A stretch of 10,123 nt of DNA from Sodalis-like endosymbiont of Proechinophthirus fluctus (GTDB lineage: Bacteria > Pseudomonadota > Gammaproteobacteria > Enterobacterales > Enterobacteriaceae), in the NCBI RefSeq assembly GCF_001602625.1, contig NZ_LECR01000002.1, forward strand, positions 8,172 through 18,294, given 5' to 3'. Position numbers and translations under genes: made by a program. Below the pieces are notes generated by a model, which did no database searches, was not told where the DNA came from, and saw only the letters and a list, made by a program, of their open reading frames with translations. Shown piece by piece: positions 1-9,061 of the stretch; positions within the stretch are counted from its first letter, which is position 1, and each line of letters begins with the position of its first letter.

Positions 1-728
1 AAGGTCGGCGGTGTATTAAACATCGAATCGTTTTCGGCCAGCACGCTGTAATCGAGAATGGACGGTAGCGCTTTGCTCGCTCGACCCAACAGATCCTCGC
101 GCACGATGACCAGCGTCAACCCGGCCAGTCCGATGTTTTTCTGTGCGCCGGCGTAGATGACCCCAAAGCGGCTCACGTCCAGAGGGTGCGACAAGATCGT
201 GGACGAGAAGTCTGCTACCACCACCCGATCGCCGAAATCCGGCAGTTCATCAATGGCCAGGCCATCAATTGTTTCATTCGGGCAATAGTGGACATAGGCG
301 CCGTCAGTGGATAAGGCCCAGTCGCGCATCGGTTTGATCGCACGCAGGCCGTCTACTTCGGTGGTGACATCAATAACTCGCGGGTCGCAATATTTTTGCG
401 CTTCTTTTATAGCACTGTGCGCCCAATAGCCGCCATCGATATAATCGGCGCTGGCGGCATCCCCCAGCAGATTCATCGGCACCGCGGCGAATTGCGCGCG
501 CGCGCCGCCATGGCAAAACAGAACCTTATAATTGTCGGGGATCGCCAGTAGTTCACGCAAGTCTTGTTCAGAGGATTGCGCTACTTCGAGAAATTCTTTA
601 CTGCGATGGCTAATTTCCATGACCGATGTGCCCAGGCCATGCCAATTACACAATTCCTGCTCTGCCTTACGTAACACTTCCGCCGGCAGCATTGCCGGGC
701 CAGCGCTAAAATTAAACACCTGATTCAT
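1..728 (-). CDS. serC: Phosphoserine aminotransferase, N-terminal two thirds (runs off left edge)
   Basis: A pyridoxal-phosphate enzyme of the cytoplasm that converts 3-phosphohydroxypyruvate plus glutamate to phosphoserine. It acts in serine synthesis and also in the deoxyxylulose-dependent pathway to vitamin B6. The minus strand reads open from ATG at 726-728 to base 1, giving 242 full codons of a family length near 360. It begins [17 protein letters not shown], and the PLP-binding segment [12 protein letters not shown] and the lysine motif AGAQKNIG are both present. The Schiff-base lysine is residue 197, codon 138-140 (E. coli Lys198). A GAGGGA ribosome-binding site lies just upstream of the ATG. 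The residue after the lysine loop is unusual: GLAG (Leu codon 126-128) instead of the usual GPAG. In E. coli serC is followed by aroA, which would lie beyond the left edge. Assignment is secure; whether the missing C-terminus is intact cannot be seen. Confidence 0.95.
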   Translation of the reverse strand, partial: MNQVFNFSAGPAMLPAEVLRKAEQELCNWHGLGTSVMEISHRSKEFLEVAQSSEQDLRELLAIPDNYKVLFCHGGARAQFAAVPMNLLGDAASADYIDGGYWAHSAIKEAQKYCDPRVIDVTTEVDGLRAIKPMRDWALSTDGAYVHYCPNETIDGLAIDELPDFGDRVVVADFSSTILSHPLDVSRFGVIYAGAQKNIGLAGLTLVIVREDLLGRASKALPSILDYSVLAENDSMFNTPPT

Positions 729-775
729 TTTCCCTCACCAAGATTTGCCAGTAATACCGATAGATCTACTATGGT

Positions 776-788
776 CTGGTCTTACCAG
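776..788. promoter_or_regulatory. Short perfect inverted repeat upstream of serC
   Basis: The sequence ctggt-ctt-accag is a 5-bp perfect inverted repeat with a 3-bp centre, about 50 bp upstream of the serC start codon. It could be an operator half-pair or chance. I see no convincing -35/-10 pair for serC in this spacer; the best candidate (ccgcaa at 789-794 with ctacta at 766-771, minus strand) matches the consensus in only half of the positions. Confidence 0.2.
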
Positions 789-839
789 CCGCAACGCTTA
801 ATACTTAAGAGAATACATGGAGCCGGGGGAGAAAACACC

Positions 840-906
840 ATATTGTGGCAGTTTGCGGTTGATAATTTTGCCGTTGATAATATTGTGGCAGTTTGCTGTT
901 AATAAT
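840..906. repeat. Two imperfect 27-bp direct repeats 40 bp apart, with a GTTGATAAT unit three times
   Basis: Copy one (840-866) and copy two (880-906) both begin atattgtggcagtttgc and end gtt-g/a-ataat, differing at only two positions. The 13 bases between them carry another ttgccgttgataat, so the nonamer GTTGATAAT or GTTAATAAT occurs at 858-866, 873-881 and 898-906. The array lies just upstream of the ycaO remnant. Known fact: the E. coli ycaO-focA-pfl region is controlled by ArcA and FNR, whose sites contain GTTAA and TTGAT elements. Reading the array as a regulatory remnant is inference; a small local duplication explains it equally well. Confidence 0.6.
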
Positions 907-917
907 AAGTAACCCTG

Positions 918-1463
918 ATGATATAGGTCTTTTTTATTCCAGGCAAAAATGCGCGCTGGAAAACTCTATTGCCCGATTTCAGGCACAGCTCAGCACGCTT
1001 GGCTTTACTATTGAAGAAACATCCTGGCCTAGCCCGTGTTCCATGTCTAGTCGGTGCGTATTCGTGATCGCGACTGCCCGCTATGCCTTACCAACGCAAG
1101 GATGCGACCAGAAAAGTAGCGCTGGTGAGTATTTTGAACAGCCTCTCCACCAACTATTTTTTCGCCGGCTTTTCTCTCAGCACCACAACCGCCAACAGCG
1201 AATTTGTGCATTATCCTAAGAGCGCTGGTTCGCGCTTCTGGGAGACGGCACGCTACCGGACGGTATCCTCGATGATCATCTGAGCGCCTTTTATAATCCT
1301 GACTAGGAATTGACTGGACGCGATCTGGTAGATTTACAGTCCAGCAAATAACAAACGGGATTTGCGCCCTGTCTTTCAGACGCCTTTCCGACGGCGCTAA
1401 GGCGGTTTAGTCTACATTCCGATGAACATTGTTGGTAACCTGTGTGTTTCCAACGGCATATCG
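918..1463 (+). pseudogene. ycaO: YcaO, N-terminal quarter only (degraded, joined to pflB)
   Basis: YcaO is the ATP-dependent cyclodehydratase-family protein, in E. coli linked to RimO-dependent beta-methylthiolation of ribosomal protein S12. The remnant starts at ATG 918 and codon 3 is TAG, where E. coli has Gln. Matching segments then appear in shifting frames: FIPGKNA, ALENSIARFQAQLSTLGF, VRIRDRDCPLC, ATRKVALVSIL, LSTNYFFAGF, FVHYPK, LDDHLSAFYNPD, ELTGRDLVDLQS and finally VYIPMNIVGNLCVSNG near 1410-1457. This covers roughly the first 130 residues of a protein of about 587. At least four frameshifts and stops at 924 and near 1303 rule out function. After about 1463 the homology switches to pflB; the rest of ycaO and all of focA are missing. 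The longest ORF here (893-1219) mixes reading frames and is not a real gene. Confidence 0.88.
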
Positions 1464-1464
1464 A

Positions 1465-2802
1465 CCTTTAAACCGATGCGCCGATTAAAATACGCCATCA
1501 TCCAGTTCGGCGGCATCAAAATGATAGAAAGCTCCTGCAGGGCGCGCACGACCGCGAGCTGGATCCGAGCCTGAAGAAAATCTTCACCGACTACTGTAAA
1601 ACCCATAACCAGGGAGTTTTCGATGGTTACACCCCTGATATCTTACGCTGTCGTAAAGCGGGTGTTCCGACTGGTCAGCCGGATGCTTATGTTATGGCCG
1701 CGGCCGCACTATCAGCGATTACCGTCGTATTACCCTGTACGATATCGTACTACCTGATGAAAGATAAGCTCGCCCAGTTCCAGTCGCTGTATATTAAACT
1801 GGAAAACAGTGATAGTCTGGAACAGAACCATTCGCTGCGCGAAGAAATTGCCGACCAGCATCGCACACTAGGCCAGATTAAAGAGATGGCCGCCAAATCC
1901 GGCAGCGATATATTACCTGACCAGCTAGCACCGCGCAGGAAGCCGTGCAGTGAATATATTTCAGTTATCTGGCCGCCGTGAAATCCCAAACGACGGTGTC
2001 ATATCCTTAAGCCACATCTCCACCTTCCTGGCCGTGTTCATCAAACGCGACCTGAAATCCGGCAAATTAACTGAAGAAATGACGCTGAACGACAGTAACG
2101 TCTATCGCACCATAGCCTGCAGCATCGCCGCCGACTCGATGTCCGCTATTAAATATGCCAAAATCACACCTATCCGCGGCGAAGATGGCCTGGCTACCGA
2201 ATTTAACATTGAAGGCGAATACGTGCAGTTCGGTAATAACGATCTGCGCGTAGACGACATTGCCTACTACCTGGTTGAACGCTTCATAAAGAAAACTCAG
2301 AAGTTGACTACCTATCGCGGCGCCGTCCCGACCTAGTCGATCCTGACCATTACTTATACCTCCAACGTGGTGTATGGTAAGAAAACTGGTAATACACCGG
2401 ACAAATGTCGCGCCAGCGCGACGTTTGTCACGGGCACCAATCCCCATACACAGCCATGACCAGAGAGGTGATGTCGGCTCGTTGACCTCGGTGGCGAAAC
2501 TGCCGTTTACTTATGTGAAGGACGGGATTTCCTACACCTTCTCTATCTTTCTGAAGGCGATGGGTAAAGACGACATGCTTATAGCTAACCAGGGTCTGAT
2601 GGATAGGTATTTCCATCATGAAGCCGGGTAGAAGGCGGGTCAGCATCTGAACGTCAACATGATGTACCGAAAAATACTGGTGAAGGCCATGGAATATCTA
2701 GAAGACTACCCGAACCGAACTATTCGCGTGTCCGGTTATACAATACGCTTCAAATTGCTAACTAAAGAGCAGAAGAAGCATACCTTCACTGAATCAATTT
2801 AG
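1465..2802 (+). pseudogene. pflB: Pyruvate formate-lyase, truncated and internally deleted
   Basis: PflB is the glycyl-radical enzyme of anaerobic metabolism that cleaves pyruvate with CoA to acetyl-CoA and formate. The remnant begins with TDAPIK and FGGIKMIESS, equivalent to about residue 90 of the 760-residue enzyme. It continues through FTDYCKTHNQGVFDGYTPD, ILRCRKAG, YLMKDKLAQF, LREEIADQHR and SHISTFLAVFIKRDLKSG. At about 2075-2082 the match jumps to VYRTIACSIA, so some 310 residues are gone, including the two catalytic cysteines (E. coli Cys418/Cys419). It then continues AIKYAKITPI, EGEYVQFGNNDLRVDD, VVYGKKTGNTPD, SLTSVAKLPF and YFHHEAG to RVSGYTIRF, which keeps the radical glycine (codon 2734-2736), and ends TFTESI with TAG at 2800-2802. 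There are further frameshifts near 1470, 1690 and 1930 and in-frame stops near 2334 and 2628. It cannot be functional. Confidence 0.95.
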
Positions 2803-2888
2803 TTTCTCATACCGTCTTAAAGAACGTAAAATTAAGCAGGCTTTCAGCCAAAACTTATTATTCCATTATCAATGGATAAGTCCCTGCC

Positions 2889-3505
2889 GTGTCTGTTACT
2901 GGTCGTGTCTATTCCTTCGAATCCTGCGGTACTATAGATGGCCCCAGAATTCGTTTTATTATTTTTTCTAGAGATGCCTGACGTGCTTGTTTGTAATTGC
3001 TACAATCGCGATACCTAGGATACCCATAGCGGGTAGGAAATTACCATTGAGGAGATCGTGCGCTAGGTGATCACCTATCGCCATTTCATGAACGCGGTCG
3101 GTGGCGAAGCGATTCTGCAGGCGGAGTTTATGGACGAATGGTTCTGCGCCTGCCACGCCTAGGGTATACAGCCTGTGGTACAACACCTGTCTAGAGATAT
3201 CAACGGTTTTGTGCGTCGCCACGATCCTGTGATTGACGAATTACTAGAGGTCAACGGTTTGGTTATGCTGGATATTAAGGAGATGAATGACGATATCTAT
3301 CAAAATCTGGTCGAGGTGTCCAATTACCGTACCCTGGATTTTTCCCGCCATCTGGCCAAAATCAATAAGCGTACCTGGCTGCGTTATATAGTGGTGTACC
3401 GGGCTGGGAGGAATACTAGCTGGAAGGAGTCAAAACGTCCACCACCGAAACTATGAATTGTGCGCGCGATATTTTGGCGGGCTACGCTACAAGGTGATGT
3501 ATTAA
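2889..3505 (+). pseudogene. pflA: Pyruvate formate-lyase activating enzyme (radical SAM), degraded
   Basis: PflA is the radical-SAM enzyme that installs the glycyl radical on PflB. Homology starts at GTG 2889 with [18 protein letters not shown] and runs to LEGVKTSTTETMN and a final KVMY followed by TAA at 3503-3505. The total span is about 617 bp, against 246 codons in E. coli. The iron-sulfur cluster segment (CxxxCxxC, about 2972-3002) is broken by frameshifts. Three in-frame TAG stops follow, the first replacing the Trp in DTWDTH. About nine residues of the glycine-rich SAM segment before [10 protein letters not shown] are deleted. The best preserved part is 3198-3370 (INGFVRRHDPVIDELLEV, LVMLDIKEMNDDIYQNL). 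It lies 86 bp after pflB, the normal neighbour. Function is clearly lost. Confidence 0.94.
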
Positions 3506-3639
3506 AGCCGCTGCGCCAAGCGACAGCCCGCCTAGGTGCATTATAGGTGCATTTCATGTTTATTTACTAATCATGAAAATTTATGAAAAATACAGTATAT
3601 AATATCATATTTTTTGAACAACAAATGTTATTATAGGTT
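3506..3639. other. AT-rich non-coding spacer
   Basis: No gene is visible between pflA and the ABC transporter remnant. The right part (3555-3639) is very AT-rich, unlike the flanking remnants. It is a plausible old promoter region for the downstream gene, but no clear -35/-10 pair with a usable start codon can be fixed. Confidence 0.5.
3533..3553. repeat. 10-bp tandem duplication (taggtgcatt twice)
   Basis: The sequence taggtgcatt occurs at 3533-3542 and 3544-3553, separated by one a. It is a small local duplication just after the pflA remnant with no evident function. Confidence 0.7.
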
Positions 3640-5121
3640 ATAAAAGAAAACCACATTAAAGCAGCCCGCTGACGGGACATTTGGCAGCTCATTGCCCTCC
3701 GTATTAGCGTTCAGAAAAAAATGGCGATCCCTAGGACATCCCGGTCGTCATTATCATTCTATCTTTGGTTATTGTGTATTTAAAGTGTATTATTTAACCA
3801 ATGAACCGAGTGTTTTATGGCGCGCCGCAAACGAAAAAATTCGCGGTATTCAAAAACCAACTGTTTAGTTCACCTGACTTGCGTTGCTGTATATCCTGCT
3901 TTCTATCTATAAAATCTATCTTATCCAAGGGTTGCAGATGCACTGGCGACGCTGCTGGATGACCAGGCAATACACGGAAAATGGTTGTCTCACCACGTTT
4001 ATTATCACACGGAATAGCAGCACAAACGTTAGATAACCCGACAAGCGTAGCGTATAGCCGAAGACTTGAACTTCTTACTAACGGTCATCATATCACCATA
4101 CTGAACTATATGGTCTGGTTCGCCATCTTCCGGCGTCGGTTCCATTATCATTTGGAAAGTGGATGCCCCCTTGGTGAGCCTGGGCTATTGCACTTTATCA
4201 AAGTGAACCGTACGAGTCTAAACAACCGGACGATTAATTTGCCTCCATCAAGGATAACTGGTAGTCCATCATGCGCGTCGGTCGCTGGATAAATGAAGGT
4301 CGCTAGCAACTTTATATGGGAAGTGTTCCATTATATTTCCCATCCTGGTGGCCGCCTACGCGCTACTTCTCCGGTGCTATCCAGTTCGTTACACTGATGC
4401 AGATTAACTCCGCGTTCAGCCATATTCAGGGCTCGCTGTCCTGTCCTGGTTTATCGATGCCTTTACCTAGCCAATTGGAAACCGTTTGGCGGGTTTTAAC
4501 ACCGTAGTGGACCGCCACAGCAGTCAAAATAAGCCTATCGAGCGCGTGCGGGAAACCTCACTCCAGGTGCTGTCTTTGCGGATATTAATGCTCAAGTACT
4601 AGATGGCCACTCGCTCTTTGCTCCGGTCACCACGTCCATTGCCACGGCGAGCAGGTACTTATGCCTGACCTGACCCGGCTGCGGTAAATACACACTGCTG
4701 AGGGCCAAATGCCGGCTTATAGCCCTCAGCAGCAGAGGCATTGTACTACAAGAGGATCGTAAGCTACTATTTTTTACTGAAACGCAGTTATATTCCCATC
4801 GGCAAATTGAAAGGTGTGCTGTACTATCTCGATCCACTGGATCACTTTATCGAAGCGTAAGTGTATGAAGTGTTAGTACAGTGTCGCCTCAACCATATGT
4901 TTCCGCGCCTCAACAAAGAGACCAAATGGAGCCCACTGGCGCTTTCCGCCAGCGCCCTTCCGATAAAGCCGGAGATTTTGTTTCATGATGAAGCGACCAG
5001 CACACTAGATGATAAGAATGAGCAACTTATGTATCGTCTGCCAATTGATACTTTGCCACACATTACGCTGGTTAGAGTGGCGCATCGCAATAGTGCTGCG
5101 CGTTGTCATACCCGCTGCTGA
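3640..5121 (+). pseudogene. ABC transporter of the YddA / SbmA-BacA type (permease fused to ATPase), degraded
   Basis: This family has an N-terminal SbmA/BacA-like membrane domain and a C-terminal ATPase in one inner-membrane polypeptide; members export or import peptides or related compounds, and this one's substrate is unknown. Frame-shifted pieces appear in family order: NRVFYGA; HWRRWMTRQYTEKWLSHHVYY; RIAEDLN; YMVWFA; ADFRFASIKDNW; PRYFSGAIQF then LMQINSAF and IQGSLSWFIDAF; the pre-ATPase strand RPIERVRETSLQ. A Walker A relic, P-GCGKYTLLRA, lies at about 4669-4706 with an adjacent stop and Tyr in place of Ser. Next come YIPIGKLKGVLYYLDP, YEVLVQCRLNHMFPRL, a Walker B/D-loop relic LFHDEATSTLDD (about 4978-5013), and VRVAHRNSAA. 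The ABC signature and its flanks are deleted at about 4936-4968. The start is uncertain: ATA at 3640 may replace ATG. Dozens of lesions exclude function. Among E. coli proteins YddA is the nearest I recognise, but its gene is not at this locus there. Confidence 0.85.
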
Positions 5122-5471
5122 TGCTTCACGCATCACGATGATAACGATCAGGCACAGATGCAGCCAAGCAGCAAACGCTAACGGAAAACACATAGCTAGG
5201 GCCATGGAGCCCCGTTGTACACTCCTCAACCGCGCAATGGAGAATCAAAACCGCACTAGTATAAAAAGGAGATAGGATAGCGTCCTCCAGCCCCAACGAC
5301 GCGGTAGCCGGCGCGAACAACAAACAGACCATTATGATAACTGCGGGTGAAGTACTTAGCTAAGATAAGCCAGAGCGGCACTAGCGTGCTGTGTTCAACA
5401 CAGCAATGGAAATCGTCAATAACAGGAGACTCGGGAGCAATAATAGCACCGGGCCGAGAATAGGCGGACAT
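5120..5471 (-). pseudogene. ycaD: YcaD-like major facilitator transporter, severely shortened
   Basis: YcaD is a 12-helix inner-membrane MFS transporter of about 380 residues with no settled substrate. From ATG 5469-5471 the minus strand reads MSAYSRP, then after a one-base shift LLLLPSLLLLTISIAVLNT and, after another shift, LVPLWL. This matches the YcaD start and first helix. A deletion follows, then FTRSYH and, shifted again, LLFAPATASLGL, like the loop and second helix of YcaD (FNRSYY...). A weaker match (CAVEECTTG) reaches about 5225. Below that, 5120-5225 may be C-terminal helix debris, or simply noise. In E. coli ycaD lies downstream of serS on the same strand, as here, but with dmsABC and ycaC between. 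Only about 350 bp of an expected 1.15 kb remain. Confidence 0.72.
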
Positions 5472-5509
5472 GGTATGGGAAACAAAGCCTCAAAGAAGAG
5501 ATTGCGCGC

Positions 5510-5533
5510 AAAAAACGCACCTCAACGGGCGCG
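5510..5533 (-). terminator. Rho-independent terminator after serS
   Basis: On the minus strand the sequence CGCGCC-cgttga-GGTGCG-TTTTTT forms a 6-bp stem with one G-U pair, a 6-nt loop and a run of six T. It starts 18 nt after the serS stop codon, in the right place and orientation to end the serS transcript before the ycaD remnant. Confidence 0.75.
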
Positions 5534-5550
5534 TCGCGATTATAGGACCC

Positions 5551-6924
<1,374 letters not shown>

Positions 6925-6970
6925 TCATACGTCATGAATTCAGTACTCTAACCTTACCGCAACGATAGGG

Positions 6971-8283
6971 TTATCGGTAGCGTTTTGTCGGGCTATTTTG
7001 ATCCATCGCGCCCAACCAGGCGAGATTTTAATCGATTTTGACCTCCAGCCCGCGTGAGCTAGGTTGATAGTAAAGGGTATGCGCTATTTCTGACAGGAAA
7101 TAGTCTTCGCCGGTAATGGTGTAGAGGCGTTGGTTCATCATGGGTATAGCGGTATTCTGCCCCCGGGAACATATCTTTTATCAACCGGGTCGGAATATTG
7201 CGCAGATGCGGCGGCACATCGTACGCGCATCGTGCATCGCCGCTTTGAAGATGGTATAGATCACATTACTTTTTTTCTGCGCGCAGGCCACCAGATAGAC
7301 AATCGCCTGAGCTATGGCCCATTCTCTATCTGCCGGTCCCAAGGCAGCGATGGCAACCTATAGACGCGCGGATCGACATTACCCATCTCCTCCGAAGTAA
7401 TAGCCAGCAGACGGCATGCGACATACAGCGGATCGCCGGCGGCGGTAATAATCCGAGCGTACCATACAGCGCTGTATCCGGGGCGGATCCGAGAACCGAT
7501 TTATGCAGCGCCGAGATCAGGTCGTATAGCGATCCCTTTGTTATCAAAGAGCGCGTTGCGCTCGCCGGCTATCTCGTTTAACAGCGCGGGCGCAGCACCT
7601 TTGGTCCTCGGCGTCGGTTTTCCACCATGTCCACCATCATTTCTAGGCTGTTGAGCGCCTGAAGCACGCTGTTCACCTATGCTGACAGAAGGCGCCGTGT
7701 TTCCGGTTGCAGCATGATATTCTGGCCTCTGTACCCGCGATGGCTGTCGTCTTGCATTGCCTGATCGAACACCAGGCCGATATCGTCGGCCGTCAGGCTT
7801 TTCAGCAGAAAGACTTTGGCGCCGGAAGCAGCGCCGAATTCAACTCAAAGAAGAGGTTTTCGGTGGTGACTTGGATAAGGTGATGGTGCCCTCTTCAATA
7901 TACGGCAAAAAGGCGTCTTGCTAGCCTTTATTGAAGCGGTGCACCTCATCGACAAGCAAAGTGATGCACTATCCAGCATCGCGATTGCACTGCCCCATCT
8001 CGATGGCCTCGCGGATCTCCTTGATACCGGAGGTCACTGCCGACAGAAGCTCCACATCGGCCTGGCCATAGTGTACAATGAGTTACACCAGGTTCGTTTT
8101 CAGGTCCCCGGCGGGGTTCCTCACAAAATCATGGAGCTTGCCGTTTTTTATCGCCCGCAGCAGCGGTTTGTCCGCCGCCAGCAGGTAGCTTCTGACCTAT
8201 ATACTCCTCAAGCATCGACGGGGCATGCAAGCTGCCAGCGGCTGGAATACGTTTTGGGAAAAGTCCAGGGATAGGTTACCCAT
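6971..8283 (-). pseudogene. rarA: Replication-associated AAA+ ATPase RarA (MgsA), degraded
   Basis: RarA is a clamp-loader-like AAA+ protein acting at stalled replication forks. The remnant spans the whole gene, from ATG 8281-8283 (MGNLSLDFSQNVFQPLAA) to NLAWLGAMDQNSPTKRYR and TAA at 6971-6973. Its span of 1,313 bp compares with 447 codons in E. coli. The Walker A segment MILWGPPGTGKTT now reads MIL-stop-GTPPGT-stop-K (about 8097-8132). Walker B survives as ITLLVDEVHRFNK and is followed by a TAG (about 7921). Other islands are [49 protein letters not shown] (about 7480-7530) and YYQPSSRGLEVKID. Many frameshifts and stops make it dead. It starts 6 bp after the lolA stop, so lolA-rarA was once a single unit. 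Confidence 0.95.
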
Positions 8284-8289
8284 ATTACC

Positions 8290-8901
8290 TCATTGGCGCT
8301 GGTCGTCCAGCGTCACGCCTTTCGGTAGAGTAAAGTGGAATTTGGCATCCTCCATCGAGCTGTTCTTTTGTCTTTTTAGCTCATAAGCACTGCATTGACC
8401 ATCCTGCTCCACAGCGGTAAAACCTTCAATAGTGCCGTTAGCGGTCACTTTAATCGTAAACTGCTTTAGGTTACTGTTATCGGATTTCGGCACCAGCGAG
8501 AAGTTATCGCCTTGCTGCTTCACGTTGTACTGACTCCAGTCGGCGGCGCTGTTGCGGGTTATCAGCATGAACGGCGTATTACCAGTTGTATTTTTCAGCC
8601 AGTTGGCGGTCACTTGTTCAACAAAAGGATTATAGAACCACAGGGTTTTGCCGTCGGAAACCAACACGCTTTCATCCGGCGCGGTCATATGCCAGTTAAA
8701 CAGATTTGGCCGTTTCACCCACAGTTCCCCTTCACTTTCCTGAACTACTCTGCCTTCGGCAGTGGTCACCCGTTGGGTGAATCTGGCATGAAAATTATTG
8801 ACCTGATTCAGGCGGCTTTGCAGGACATCGGCATCGTCCGCAAAAGCCGGCGCCGCTAGCACAGCTGCAAACAGACAAGCGGTCATTAACTGTTTTTCCA
8901 C
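8290..8901 (-). CDS. lolA: Outer-membrane lipoprotein carrier protein LolA
   Basis: LolA is the periplasmic chaperone that takes lipoproteins from LolCDE in the inner membrane and hands them to LolB in the outer membrane. It has 203 codons, equal to the E. coli precursor. A signal peptide is visible: [21 protein letters not shown], cleaved after residue 21 (AFA|DD). Family segments follow: [56 protein letters not shown] and KGVTLDDQR at the end. The start is GTG 8899-8901, preceded nine bases upstream by AAGGA; no in-frame ATG precedes it and the next ATG (residue 6) would truncate the signal peptide. Cys170 (GQCSAYEL) replaces the Arg seen in E. coli, giving the mature protein a cysteine. 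Stop is TGA. It lies 160 bp after ftsK. Confidence 0.97.
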   Translation of the reverse strand: MEKQLMTACLFAAVLAAPAFADDADVLQSRLNQVNNFHARFTQRVTTAEGRVVQESEGELWVKRPNLFNWHMTAPDESVLVSDGKTLWFYNPFVEQVTANWLKNTTGNTPFMLITRNSAADWSQYNVKQQGDNFSLVPKSDNSNLKQFTIKVTANGTIEGFTAVEQDGQCSAYELKRQKNSSMEDAKFHFTLPKGVTLDDQRQ

Positions 8902-8936
8902 TATGGGTATTCCTTAAAAGAGTGAACCTGCGGCTC

Positions 8937-8951
8937 CCTCTCGAGGAGAGG
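8937..8951. other. Hairpin in the ftsK-lolA spacer
   Basis: The sequence cctctc-gag-gagagg is a perfect 6-bp inverted repeat with a 3-base loop, 36 bp upstream of the lolA start. No T run follows on either strand, so it is not a standard terminator. It might be an RNA processing or stability hairpin; this is a guess. Confidence 0.35.
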
Positions 8952-9019
8952 CGACAGCGTTAACTTTATCGGAAGATGGGCAGGACGCCATAGAAATATC
9001 CTCTGAAACGTCCCGGCTT

Positions 9020-9039
9020 ACGCATCTTTACGCATCTTT
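9020..9039. repeat. 10-bp tandem duplication (acgcatcttt twice)
   Basis: The unit acgcatcttt occurs twice without a gap, 22 bp beyond the ftsK stop codon. It is a small replication-slippage product in the spacer with no evident function. Confidence 0.75.
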
Positions 9040-9061
9040 GCACGCGCGCCACACGTGGGAC

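Noticed and set aside
840..906. A small CRISPR array.
   Set aside because: There are only two copies, the spacing is 13 bp and the units are imperfect; no cas gene is near.
893..1219. A 108-codon open frame that could be called a hypothetical protein.
   Set aside because: It is a mixture of the true ycaO frame and shifted frames. YcaO segments in all three plus-strand frames explain the sequence better.
1750..2447. Minus-strand open frames (1750-1989 and 2067-2447) as antisense genes.
   Set aside because: They are shadows of well-preserved pflB codons, have no family resemblance I can see, and follow the codon structure of the plus strand.
3506..3700. An insertion sequence end or mobile element in the AT-rich spacer.
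   Set aside because: I found no terminal inverted repeats, target duplication or transposase fragment; the right part is explained by the start of the ABC transporter relic.
918..5121. Many in-frame TAG codons in the remnants might suggest amber recoding.
   Set aside because: The same stretches also contain TAA and TGA stops, frameshifts and large deletions, so recoding would not restore them. TAG often stands where CAG or TGG is expected, the result of C-to-T or G-to-A change.
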